A stretch of DNA of 22,967 nucleotides from Thiodiazotropha sp040507245 (GTDB lineage Bacteria > Pseudomonadota > Gammaproteobacteria > Chromatiales > Chromatiaceae): the NCBI GenBank assembly GCA_040507245.1, contig JBEVVH010000032.1, positions 1 through 22,967 on the forward strand. The letters run 5' to 3'. Below, in pieces: positions 8,022 to 16,103 of this stretch. Within the stretch, counting starts at the first letter, position 1, and every line of letters begins with the position of its first letter. Under the pieces are notes generated by a model. It did no database searches and was not told where the DNA came from. It saw only the letters and a list, made by a program, of their open reading frames with translations. The translations under genes were made by a program, and so were the position numbers.

Positions 8022-8495
8022 ATGCCTACATTTGTGCGTACTGAGAAGTGCGATGGCTGTAAAGGCCAGGACAGAACAGCTTGCATGTACATCTGTCCTC
8101 ATGACCTGATGAAACTGGACAAAGACGGCTCCGAAACCGGTCACGCCATGAAGTCTTTCAACCAGGAGCCTGAGCAGTGCTGGGAGTGCTACTCCTGCAT
8201 CAAGATCTGCCCTCAGCAGGCCATCGAAGCGCGTCCCTACGCCGACATCGTGCCCCTGGGTGCTTCCGTACAGCCCCTGCGCGGTACCGATTCCATTATG
8301 TGGACCATCAAGTTCCGTAACGGCACCATGAAGCGTTTCAAATTCCCGATCCGCACCACTCCCGAGGGTTCCATCGACCCCTACGGCAACAAGCCTGCTG
8401 CAGACATGGCGAAGATCGGCGAGCCCGGTTTCTTCAACCACAACGAGCAGAACGGCTACCGTGCCGGCAATCCCAGCGAGCTGATCCGCAAGTAA
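8022..8495 (+). CDS. aprB: Adenylylsulfate reductase beta subunit (AprB)
   Basis: This is the iron-sulfur electron-transfer subunit of the cytoplasmic dissimilatory APS reductase. In sulfur oxidisers the enzyme converts sulfite plus AMP to APS, and in sulfate reducers it works in reverse. The 157-aa product has two ferredoxin-type 4Fe-4S clusters: C10, C13, C21, C25 and C53, C56, C59, C63. They are followed by the AprB-specific tail that wraps around AprA (PLRGTDSIMWTIKFRNGTMK). AGGAG lies 9 bases ahead of ATG 8022. Codon choice is strongly biased (GGT, CGT, CTG, AAG), as expected for a very highly expressed gene. The stop is TAA, and aprA follows after 51 bases. Confidence 0.97.
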   Translation: MPTFVRTEKCDGCKGQDRTACMYICPHDLMKLDKDGSETGHAMKSFNQEPEQCWECYSCIKICPQQAIEARPYADIVPLGASVQPLRGTDSIMWTIKFRNGTMKRFKFPIRTTPEGSIDPYGNKPAADMAKIGEPGFFNHNEQNGYRAGNPSELIRK

Positions 8496-8546
8496 GCGGC
8501 TTTCAGTCAGATTATTCAGGAATACAAATAATTCGAGGTATATGAA

Positions 8547-10532
8547 ATGGCTGAATTCGGAAATCCGGAAGTCGTCCAGGAAGAGGTAGACATCCTTCTG
8601 ATCGGCGGTGGTATGGCTTGCAGCGGTGCCGCATACGAGGTCGGTCCGTGGGTGCAGGCTGCCGGTGGCAACATCAAGGTGAAACTGGTCGACAAGGCCG
8701 CCATGGACCGCTCCGGCGCCGTGGCTCAGGGTCTGTCCGCGATCAACACCTACATTGGTCCCGAGCAGGATCCTGCTGACTACGCCCGTATGGTCTCCAA
8801 CGACCTGATGGGTATCACCCGCGACGATCTGGCCTACGATCTGGGCCGTCACGTCGACGAATCCGTGCACCTGTTCGAAGAGTGGGGTCTGCCGATCTGG
8901 AAGACCGACGAGAACGGTGAGCGTCACGACGGTTCCAAAGGTCTGACCCCTCTGAAGGAAGGCGGCAAGCCCGTACGTTCCGGTAAGTGGCAGATCATGA
9001 TCAACGGCGAATCCTACAAGTGGATCGTCGCTGAGGCCGCTAAGAAAGCTCTGGGCATGGACAACATCCAGGAGCGTATCTTCATCGTCAAGCTGGTCAA
9101 CGACAAGAACGACAAGAACCGCATCGCCGGTGCTGTCGGTTTCTCCGTCCGCGAGCACAAGCTGTACGTGTTCAAGGCGAAAGCCATCCTGCTGGCCGCT
9201 GGCGGCTGCGTGAACATCTTCCGTCCCCGCTCCGTGGGTGAGGGTCAGGGCCGTGCCTGGTACCCCGTATGGAACGCTGGTTCCACCTACGCCATGGCTG
9301 CCGAGGCCGGTGCTGAGCTGACCATGATGGAAAACCGCTTCGTACCCACCCGTTTCAAAGACGGTTACGGTCCGGTTGGCGCCTGGTTCCTGCTCTTCAA
9401 ATCCAAGGCCACCAACGCCTTCGGTGAAGTCTACATGGACCGCAACAAGGAGATGCTGGACGACTATCCTCCTTACGGCCAGGCTGCTGTTCCGGCTTCC
9501 TGCCTGCGTAACCACCTGATGCTGAAAGAGATGAAAGAAGGCCGCGGTCCCATCTGGATGGACACCGTGACCGCTCTGGCTAACCTGCGTGAGACCCTGT
9601 CTCCCCGCGAGGTCAAGCATCTGGAAGCAGAAGCCTGGGAAGACTTCCTGGATATGTGTATCGGCCAGTGTGGTATCTGGGCCGGTGAGAACATCGAGCC
9701 GGAGAAGAAAAACTCCGAACTGATGCCCACCGAACCCTACCTGCTGGGTTCCCACTCCGGTTGCTGCGGCATCTGGACCTCCGGTCCTGACGATGTGGGC
9801 GCGCCCACTGACGAGACTCAGGCCGGCGTTCCCGATCACCTGCCGAAAGGCTGGAACTGGGGCTACCGTGGCATGACCACCGTTGCCGGTCTGTTCACCG
9901 CTGGTGACGGCGTGGGCGCTTCCGGTCACAAGTTCTCTTCCGGTTCCCACGCTGAAGGCCGTATGGCTGCCAAGGCGATGGTGAAATACGTCATGGACAA
10001 CAAGGACCTCACTCCTGAGTTGGACACCGACGTGGACACCCTGATCGAAGAGATCTACCGTCCGGTCCGTAACTACCTTGAGCACAAGGACTACACCACC
10101 GCGATTGATGTGAACCCCAACTACATCACTCCGCGTATGCTGCAGTTCCGTCTGCAGAAGGTCATGGACGAGTACGTTGCCGGTGTGGCCACTTACTACA
10201 CCACCAACGAGCATATGCTGGCCCTGGCTGAACAGAAGCTGGAAATGCTGAAGGAAGACGCTCTGAAGATGCGTGCGAAAGACCTCCACGAGCTGCTGCG
10301 TGCTTGGGAGAACTATCACCGCATCCTGACGGCTGAAGCTCACATGAAACACATCCAGTTCCGTGAGGAGTCTCGTTATCCTGGTTTCTACTACCGCATG
10401 GATAAGAACTTCGTCGATGAAGAGAACTGGAAGTGCTTTGTGAACTCCATCTACGACAAAGAGACCAAGACCTACACCTGCTTCAAGCGTGCACACGTGG
10501 ATCTGGTCGACAAGTCCAAGCTGTTCAAGTAA
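8547..10532 (+). CDS. aprA: Adenylylsulfate reductase alpha subunit (AprA)
   Basis: This is the catalytic FAD subunit of APS reductase, 661 aa, the usual length. It belongs to the fumarate reductase/succinate dehydrogenase flavoprotein superfamily. The dinucleotide-binding loop is IGGGMACSGAA near residues 18-28. Further conserved stretches are DRSGAVAQGLSAINTYIG, the substrate-site region NRFVPTRFKDGYGPVGAWF and TVAGLFTAGDGVGASGHKF with GSHAEGRMAAK. GAGG lies 11 bases ahead of ATG 8547. It shares the high-expression codon bias of aprB. A strong terminator follows the TAA stop. No aprM or qmoABC gene is adjacent, so the electron partner must be encoded elsewhere. Confidence 0.98.
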   Translation: MAEFGNPEVVQEEVDILLIGGGMACSGAAYEVGPWVQAAGGNIKVKLVDKAAMDRSGAVAQGLSAINTYIGPEQDPADYARMVSNDLMGITRDDLAYDLGRHVDESVHLFEEWGLPIWKTDENGERHDGSKGLTPLKEGGKPVRSGKWQIMINGESYKWIVAEAAKKALGMDNIQERIFIVKLVNDKNDKNRIAGAVGFSVREHKLYVFKAKAILLAAGGCVNIFRPRSVGEGQGRAWYPVWNAGSTYAMAAEAGAELTMMENRFVPTRFKDGYGPVGAWFLLFKSKATNAFGEVYMDRNKEMLDDYPPYGQAAVPASCLRNHLMLKEMKEGRGPIWMDTVTALANLRETLSPREVKHLEAEAWEDFLDMCIGQCGIWAGENIEPEKKNSELMPTEPYLLGSHSGCCGIWTSGPDDVGAPTDETQAGVPDHLPKGWNWGYRGMTTVAGLFTAGDGVGASGHKFSSGSHAEGRMAAKAMVKYVMDNKDLTPELDTDVDTLIEEIYRPVRNYLEHKDYTTAIDVNPNYITPRMLQFRLQKVMDEYVAGVATYYTTNEHMLALAEQKLEMLKEDALKMRAKDLHELLRAWENYHRILTAEAHMKHIQFREESRYPGFYYRMDKNFVDEENWKCFVNSIYDKETKTYTCFKRAHVDLVDKSKLFK

Positions 10533-10554
10533 TTCTTGACAGTCGAGTGACTTG

Positions 10555-10589
10555 AAAAGTCCGGGTGCCGCAAAGTGCCCGGACTTTTT
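10555..10589 (+). terminator. Rho-independent terminator after aprA
   Basis: An 11-bp perfect stem, AAAAGTCCGGG (10555-10565) with CCCGGACTTTT (10578-10588), has a 12-base loop and ends in TTTTT. It begins 22 bases after the aprA stop and ends 11 bases before the ribosome site of the next gene. It probably ends most apr transcripts and lets a minority read through. Confidence 0.88.
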
Positions 10590-10612
10590 CCGTCTTTATC
10601 GGAGGCAAAATC

Positions 10613-11503
10613 ATGACTGAAAAATTCGACATTCCTTTCAAAAGCAACTTTGTTCCGACCATTCTGGAGCCCGGTGCGAAGATCAATTTCAACTGCCACA
10701 AAGGAATTTCCTGTTTCAATGCCTGCTGTCAACATGCGGACATCCAGCTGACGCCTTACGATATCCTGCGTCTGAAGGACAATCTGGGCCTCAGCGCGAC
10801 AGAATTCCTGAAAAAACACACGGTACCCTTCGAAATGGACAAGGATGGGGTGCCGGGTGTGAAATTGCGCACCAACGATGAGGGTGCCTGCCTGTTTGTC
10901 GGCGCGGAGGGTTGCGGCGTCTATGCTGATCGTCCTACCGCCTGCCGTTACTACCCCATCGGCCACATGGCGATGCGTCAGGCGGGCTCCCCGGACGACG
11001 AGGCGCGCTACTTCCTGATCAGGGAAGACCACTGCAAGGGCCACGAAGAGTCCCGCGAAATCAGCGTGAACGATTACCGCAAGGAGCAGGAAGTCGAGAT
11101 CTACGATCAGATCAATCGTGAATGGCTGCAACTGATCCTGAAGAAAAAATCCGCCGGTCCGTCGATCGGGCGACCCTCGGACACCAGCCTGCAGCTGTTT
11201 TTCATGTGCTCCTATGACGTGGATCGGTTGCGTCGATTCGTCCTCAGCGACTCCTTCCGCGCGTCCTATGACATGGATGATGCGTTTTTCGAAACTGTCG
11301 AGAAAGAGGATCTGGCGCTGATGCAGTTCGGTACCCGATTTCTCAAGCAGGTTCTGTTCGGCGATGTCACCATCCCGGTTAAGGATCAGGCCGCGGAAAA
11401 GCGCCTGGAAGAGCGCAAGGATGTTCTGGAGATGCGCCGCAAAGCGGAAGTGGAACTCTATAAGCAGAAGCAGGAGCAGGACATGAAGGACGCACTGTCC
11501 TGA
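10613..11503 (+). CDS. YkgJ-family cysteine-cluster protein
   Basis: This 296-aa protein has the YkgJ/CxxCxxCC-type metal-binding signature. Cysteines at 28, 34, 38 and 39 (NCHKGISCFNACC) are followed by GACLFVG, GCGVYADRPTACRYYPIG, the typical second half of the motif that is thought to bind a zinc or iron-sulfur centre. The C-terminal third is helical and ends in a charged coiled coil (EERKDVLEMRRKAEVELYKQ). GGAGG lies 8 bases before ATG 10613. The upstream in-frame GTG at 10565 is inside the terminator stem and is rejected. It lies directly downstream of aprBA across a terminator, suggesting a low-level accessory role, perhaps in cofactor assembly or redox maturation. This is inference. 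The stop is TGA. Confidence 0.85.
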   Translation: MTEKFDIPFKSNFVPTILEPGAKINFNCHKGISCFNACCQHADIQLTPYDILRLKDNLGLSATEFLKKHTVPFEMDKDGVPGVKLRTNDEGACLFVGAEGCGVYADRPTACRYYPIGHMAMRQAGSPDDEARYFLIREDHCKGHEESREISVNDYRKEQEVEIYDQINREWLQLILKKKSAGPSIGRPSDTSLQLFFMCSYDVDRLRRFVLSDSFRASYDMDDAFFETVEKEDLALMQFGTRFLKQVLFGDVTIPVKDQAAEKRLEERKDVLEMRRKAEVELYKQKQEQDMKDALS

Positions 11504-11513
11504 TTCTGGTTCC

Positions 11514-11544
11514 GCCGCGCACGGTCCGTGAGCGGCGCTCTTTT
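11514..11544 (+). terminator. Probable terminator after the YkgJ-family gene
   Basis: GCCGC (11514-11518) pairs with GCGGC (11532-11536), and the stem continues inward with one mismatch to a 3-base loop. TTTT follows at 11541-11544. It lies 10 bases after the TGA stop at 11503, as expected for a terminator of this gene. Confidence 0.6.
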
Positions 11545-11569
11545 ATAGTGGATGCCAGGGACGGCCCCG

Positions 11570-13108
11570 CTAATTCGCTCTGTCGGTATGGTTTTGCTCT
11601 GCCATGGCCGTCCAGTTGCCGAGCCCCCCATCCGGTTGCAGCAGATTCGATGAAACCCGGTTGCGTCCCGCCTGCTTGGCCAGGTAGAGATGTTGATCGG
11701 CGTGCATGATCACGTTTTCCAGGGTCTCTCCGACACGAAACTCCGATACACCGAAACTTGCGGTTATAGGACTTTCCGTTTCGAATCCTGAGGTTTCGAT
11801 CAACTCTCTGAGCCGTTGCGCCAACTCGGTGGCGGACGTGAGTTCGGTTTCCGCGCAGATCACCAGGAACTCCTCGCCACCCCAGCGCCCGACGAAATCG
11901 GTCATCCGCACATGGTTGGAGATCATCGAACTGATATGGCGCAGCACCTCGTCACCCATTTGGTGACCCTGTGTGTCATTGATCTGCTTGAAGTGATCGA
12001 TATCGATCATGATGATGCAGAATTTGCGTCCGTAGCGTTCACCCATCCGGTACTGCTCCTGCAGTTCCAGTTCCGTGGCCCGTCGATTGGGCAATTTGGT
12101 CAGATGATCTGTACTGGAGATACGTTCGAGTTGCAGATTCTTTTCCGCCAGAGCAGCCTTGGCATGCTGATTATCAGTGATCAGGGAAACCAGGCTGCGA
12201 TTCGATTCCACCATTTGGTGCATTGCTTCACCCAGGCGCCGATACAGGCCGATCATCTCCCCAAGCAGCACGAACAGTAAAATGCTGGAGGCGATCATGG
12301 CTTCGATCCTGCCGAAATACCAACCCACGGTGTAGCGCTGGTAGGCGCCGAGACTGGCCAGGATGTCCGCCAGAAATGCGAGCAGGGTGACTGAGAGCCA
12401 GAGATTGATGGCGCTTAGCTGAGTGAATCGGCTCCAGGTCAACGCCAGAGCTACAAGTGTCACAACGGCTGCCACGCCGCCTGTCCAATAGAAAACCTTC
12501 GTCAGGGGGGCGGTTTGAGTGAAATCGAGAAGTGGCGGCAAGGCATTATGAAACACACTGACTACAACGCTCAGGATCACCACCAGACCCGAAACCGCGA
12601 CCAGTGAGCGATAGGTGGCCGGCCAGATTCGTTCGCTCGGCCAGGGAGCGCGTTTGTCGCGCCAATCGAGCAGCGTGCCCAGGAGCACCACTGATGGAAA
12701 AAGGATATGCCAGAAATGCCATAACCAGATAGCGCTTTGCGGGCCGCCGAGAAAGCCCCCCTGCTGCTGGTCCTGGAGAGGAAAGCTGAGCACAAAGGGC
12801 AGTGTGATCATGGCGCTCAGCAGGTATGCGCTCGCCAGCATCAGGTAGAGGGGGAGGCGCCGGAAATGAAACTGGCCGTAGAGCAGAAATGCGGTGGTCC
12901 CATCGAGCATCAGGACAATCGCGGCGTGAAAGGGTACGAATTCGGGGTGGGCCGGCAGTTGCGTATCCCCGAATACAAGGATGGCCGCAGTCATCAGCAG
13001 AATAAGGGTGGTCAGGGCCATGCTGACCTGAACCGAGAGAGGTCTGGCGGATCCCGGTTCATCAAGGTTCATTTGCTTTGACGTGAGTAACTTCGAGGTC
13101 ACAATCAT
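11570..13108 (-). CDS. MASE4-GGDEF diguanylate cyclase
   Basis: This is a membrane-bound enzyme making cyclic di-GMP from two GTP. The 512-aa product has an N-terminal sensor of about eight membrane helices (30-290) that resembles the MASE4 domain (LLYGQFHFRRLPLYLMLASA, GPQSAIWLWHFWHILFP). A short linker helix and a C-terminal GGDEF domain (about 335-495) follow. The active site is GGEEF at 410-414. The inhibitory I-site RMTD (401-404) sits five residues upstream, so the enzyme should be active and product-inhibited. The metal-binding DIDHFKQIND is intact. ATG 13108 is used. ATG 13072 is an alternative, and neither has a strong ribosome site. The stop is TAG with no conserved sequence beyond it. 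It is convergent with the apr-linked YkgJ gene. Confidence 0.9.
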   Translation of the reverse strand: MIVTSKLLTSKQMNLDEPGSARPLSVQVSMALTTLILLMTAAILVFGDTQLPAHPEFVPFHAAIVLMLDGTTAFLLYGQFHFRRLPLYLMLASAYLLSAMITLPFVLSFPLQDQQQGGFLGGPQSAIWLWHFWHILFPSVVLLGTLLDWRDKRAPWPSERIWPATYRSLVAVSGLVVILSVVVSVFHNALPPLLDFTQTAPLTKVFYWTGGVAAVVTLVALALTWSRFTQLSAINLWLSVTLLAFLADILASLGAYQRYTVGWYFGRIEAMIASSILLFVLLGEMIGLYRRLGEAMHQMVESNRSLVSLITDNQHAKAALAEKNLQLERISSTDHLTKLPNRRATELELQEQYRMGERYGRKFCIIMIDIDHFKQINDTQGHQMGDEVLRHISSMISNHVRMTDFVGRWGGEEFLVICAETELTSATELAQRLRELIETSGFETESPITASFGVSEFRVGETLENVIMHADQHLYLAKQAGRNRVSSNLLQPDGGLGNWTAMAEQNHTDRAN

Positions 13109-13401
13109 TTTTCAGGCTTTCTGTATCTCTAGCTAACCACACTCCCTGGGTTATTTGGTTTGTCTTCAAGCCGGAACGGGCGCTGCTTGTTCGGTACAGT
13201 GGACGTTTCAGGCCGTAGGTAACCACAGTCTATAATAGGTTATGTCTGCCGGCGCGTAAAAAATTGTGCTAGGTCCGTGGCTGCATCAGCCTGTTTATAA
13301 ATGGCGTGTCCGGGATGAGTATTCTCAACTACCCTGGCGTGTTGAAAGCCTATACTGCGGTTACCTGTCAGTCATCTGGTTCAAGGAAATCCGCAGATCC
13401 C
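13109..13401. other. Divergent intergenic region
   Basis: This stretch of 293 bases lies between the divergent diguanylate cyclase and MBL hydrolase genes. It contains one clear plus-strand -10 box (13231-13236) and otherwise no recognisable feature. The in-frame codons from 13306 to 13401 do not resemble the hydrolase family and are taken as leader. Confidence 0.5.
13207..13236 (+). promoter_or_regulatory. Candidate promoter for the MBL hydrolase gene
   Basis: A perfect -10 hexamer TATAAT (13231-13236) is preceded by a weak TTCAGG (13207-13212) at 18 bases. It is about 165 bases upstream of the chosen start at 13402. Confidence 0.4.
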
Positions 13402-14160
13402 ATGCAACTCGTTGATCTGGTTTTGACTCAGCTGTTCGATAATGTCTGTGACGATGAGCGCCTCAGCCGGTTGTGGGGGTTTTCCCTGTTAATCGAAACG
13501 CCGGGACAGCGACTGCTTTTCGATACCGGCAGCAACGGCAGGATGCTGCTTGCCAATGCCCGCATGCTGGGCAAGGATCTGGGGCGGTTGGATACCCTGT
13601 TTCTCTCTCACAGCCACTGGGACCACCTGGGCGGATTGGACTCGATTCTTGAACTCAATCCTGGCATCAGGCTAGTGGTGCCCGAGAGTCTTTCGCCGCG
13701 TTTGATCGCGGATCTGCCCGGTCTTTGTGGTGAACTGGTGGTCGTCCGGTCTGAGCCCTGCGAGTTCGTGCCGGGTTTTTTCTCAACGGGAACCCTGCCC
13801 GGTGATATGCCGGAGCAGGCGCTGGTGGTTCCCTCCCCGAACGGCTCACTGGTGGTGACTGGATGTGCCCATCCCGGGATTGAACGGATCGCGCAGCAGG
13901 CCATCGAACAAACGGGCCAGTCCATCGCCCTGCTGCTGGGTGGATTTCACCTGTTCGATGCGGATCAGGAGACCCTCGACATGCGGACGAAACGATTGCA
14001 GGGGTTGGCAGTTCAGCATGTCCTGCCGACCCATTGCACCGGCCTGAAGGCTGCATTGCGTCTTAAAGCGCTGCTCGGCGACCGTTGTCTCATGGGTGGC
14101 TGTGGTCGTACGCTGGTATTCAATGATCAGGCTGAGCCGCAGTTTGAACCGTCCCCCTGA
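13402..14160 (+). CDS. MBL-fold metallohydrolase of the dihydropterin (DHPPP) synthase-like group
   Basis: This 252-aa protein has the metallo-beta-lactamase metal site HSHWDH in LSHSHWDHLGGL, with an upstream LLFDTGSNG. Later ligands sit in VTGCAHPGI, LLGGFHLF and VLPTHCTG. The pattern 'LWGFSLLIET...LLFDTG' plus 'GCAHPGI' and 'GGFHL' matches the group often annotated as 7,8-dihydropterin-6-yl-methyl-4-(beta-D-ribofuranosyl)aminobenzene 5'-phosphate synthase. The substrate in this bacterium is unknown. No signal peptide is seen, so it is cytoplasmic. ATG 13402 (MQLVDLVLTQL) is chosen because conservation-like sequence begins there. AAGGA lies 13 bases upstream, which is loose. The stop is TGA. 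It is convergent with the pterin dehydratase gene. Confidence 0.83.
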   Translation: MQLVDLVLTQLFDNVCDDERLSRLWGFSLLIETPGQRLLFDTGSNGRMLLANARMLGKDLGRLDTLFLSHSHWDHLGGLDSILELNPGIRLVVPESLSPRLIADLPGLCGELVVVRSEPCEFVPGFFSTGTLPGDMPEQALVVPSPNGSLVVTGCAHPGIERIAQQAIEQTGQSIALLLGGFHLFDADQETLDMRTKRLQGLAVQHVLPTHCTGLKAALRLKALLGDRCLMGGCGRTLVFNDQAEPQFEPSP

Positions 14161-14192
14161 AGTGAATTTGGGGGTGGACCGGGCGTTCAGTC

Positions 14193-14534
14193 TCAGGGTT
14201 GATACAGCTGGTCAGTCTTCGCCGACATAATGAAATCGTTTCGGTGCAGACCCTTGATCTTGTGTGACTACCAGGTCACCGTGGTCTTGCCCCACTCGGT
14301 CAAAAGGGCCGGGTGATGCCCCTCTTCCTCGGCCAAGGCGCCGACTCGGTTGGTGAAATCCAGGGCTGAGACGAAATCTTTAAAACTGAAGGTTTTTTCC
14401 AGTTGCATGATGCCGTCCCTCACCTCGATGTTCCAATCCGGAATTGCCCTGATCAGTTCAGCCAGTTCCTCGTCGCTGACCTGGGGCGCGTCCGCGCGAC
14501 AGGCTTCACACTTTTCTTGTGTCAGGGATGTCAT
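14193..14534 (-). pseudogene. phhB: Pterin-4a-carbinolamine dehydratase interrupted by an in-frame amber codon
   Basis: The enzyme recycles 4a-hydroxytetrahydrobiopterin in aromatic amino acid hydroxylation. The frame from ATG 14534 (AGAGGA 9 bases ahead) reads to the catalytic EEGHHPALLTEWGKTTVTW and then meets TAG at plus 14268-14270. The same frame continues SHKIKGLHRNDFIMSAKTDQ to a TGA at 14193-14195, the expected family C-terminus. The TAG stands where homologues usually have a second Trp (VTWWTHKIKGLH), so a single TGG-to-TAG change explains it. The truncated 88-aa product would lack the second active-site His and the conserved Asp. Full length would be 113 codons, which is normal. The N-terminal half carries two Cys (CEACRAD). 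No hydroxylase gene is nearby. The family identification is firm. Whether the gene is dead is not. Confidence 0.9.
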
Positions 14535-14641
14535 GAAGATGGTTCCTCTGTTCAGATAATACGGATATAGTAATTTAGGGATTATCCTGTAAGACTCCTG
14601 GCTTGCATACCGGGAAAAAACGTGGGAAAGCGATAGCCGCC

Positions 14642-16040
14642 GTGACAGGAAACGCGATAAAAACAGCGCTCATCGTGGACGACTCCAAGACCGCGCGTCA
14701 GGTGTTGTCCTCGAAACTGAAAAATTACGGAATTTCAGTTGAAACCAGGGAGTCGGCCGCGGCAGCCATCGACTATTTGTACGATCATGCCCCGGATGCC
14801 ATCTTCATGGACTACGAAATGCCGGGCATGGATGGCTTTCAGGCCCTCAAGGTCATCAAGTCCAATCCCAATACCGCAGTCATTCCCGTGATGATGTACA
14901 CCTCCAAGGCCGGTGGGCTGGCGGTGAGCCAGGCGCGGGCGCTCGGCGCTGTGGGGGTGCTGCCTAAACAGCTTGAGCCCAAGGACCTGGAGCAGGTGCT
15001 CAACGCCCTGCATCTGTTGCCGGAGCAGGAATCCCTGGTGACCGGATTCAAGCAGAGCGACCTGGAAGAACTCAAACGTGGCGGGCGTCCGGACAATGTT
15101 CACCTGATTTCAGAGCACGAACGTCACCAACCGGCCCAGGTGGACCGGGTCAGTCTGCCGCTGGACGATTTTCAGGACAACCTCAAGGGCAGCGAATCCC
15201 TGAAGCGTTTCATCCGTCGCGAACAGACACAGGCCGAGGAGCGGCTGCAGGAGCATATCGACCGGCACTTCGATGAAGTTCGGGGTGAGTTGTACGAACT
15301 CGAGGCATTGCACGAAGCCCAGGGCGGTTCCCGGTTCAGGTCCTTTCTGTATGGGGTTCTGGGCAGCGCGATACTGCTGGGGCTTGCACTGGCAGTCTTA
15401 CCTCAAAGGCTATGTCGATGAGCCTCTGGGCGGATCCTCAGCGAGTCGGGTCAGCAATGCGGAGTTGATGGATCTGCTGGCGGTGCAGGGTGCCCAGATC
15501 GAGCAGTTGGGCCAGCAACTGAGGGTCAGCCAGAAGCCCGAGGCGGCCGCGGCAGGCGCAGGCCTGCCGATGAAGCTGATCGAGTGGGCGGCGAACCAGG
15601 GATCCCGGTTCGACTATGGCAGCAAACCCTTCAGCGATGAACGGGCGCTATGGCTTGCTGAACTGGTCACCCAGCTTAAAGAGGCCGGTTTCCGAGGTAC
15701 CGTGGAACTGCGCGCCAACCATGGCAACTTCTGCCTGCAGAAGAGCGAAGCAGGGGAATTCTCCGTCGCTGCGCCGGGAATGGAGATCGGGCAGTGCCTG
15801 TTTGCCAGTGATTTCCGGGGTACCAATGACTGGCTCAATGATCAGTCCGTGGCGTTTGCCAACTACATGAACGTGGAAACCGAGCGGAGCAGCGGAGAAA
15901 TCGAAATCATTCTGTTCAGCAACGGTTTCAACGAGCCCCTTATGCCATATCCCGAGCGCTACCAGGTGAAAATCGCAGGCGATTGGAACGCCATTGCCGC
16001 CCAGAATCAGCGCGTTCAGGTCAATCTCTATACCAACTGA
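14642..16040 (+). pseudogene. Receiver-domain protein with TM helix and extracytoplasmic C-terminal domain, frameshifted
   Basis: The first frame (14642 to ~15420) encodes a complete receiver domain: acidic pair D13-D14, phosphoacceptor D57 in MDYEMPGMDG, T87 and K109. An acidic helical linker with a coiled-coil feel (SLKRFIRREQTQAEERLQEH) and a hydrophobic helix (about 232-251, FLYGVLGSAILLGLAL) follow, then a stop eight codons later. The next frame opens exactly there (WQSYLKGYVDEPLGG) and runs 210 codons to TGA at 16038-16040. That part holds an Ala-rich linker and a domain I do not recognise (LWLAELVTQLKEAGFRGTVE). The run of four G at 15379-15382 is the likely slip: removing one G would join both parts. 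The start is taken as GTG 14642. TTG 14603 is an alternative. The basic residues before the helix suggest the tail faces the periplasm. Confidence 0.78.
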
Positions 16041-16103
16041 AGCGGCTCCAGGCAGCCTGGGTAGTGGCTCCGTGATGAGAGGACAGGGTCCGCCCGTCAC
16101 TGA

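Noticed and set aside
7989..10496. An open frame of 835 codons on the minus strand opposite aprBA
   Set aside because: It is fully antisense to two certain genes and is Val/His/Gly-rich without domains. The strong codon bias of aprBA removes stop codons from the opposite strand.
2935..14270. Pyrrolysine or other amber reassignment as the firm explanation of both in-frame TAG codons
   Set aside because: No pyl genes or suppressor tRNA are in the window, neither protein is a known pyrrolysine protein, TAG also ends normal genes, and other genes nearby are broken by frameshifts. It is kept only as a hypothesis to test.
16044..16060. Small palindrome (CCAGG-CAG-CCTGG) after the receiver-domain gene
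   Set aside because: A 5-bp stem without a T-run does not support a terminator call.
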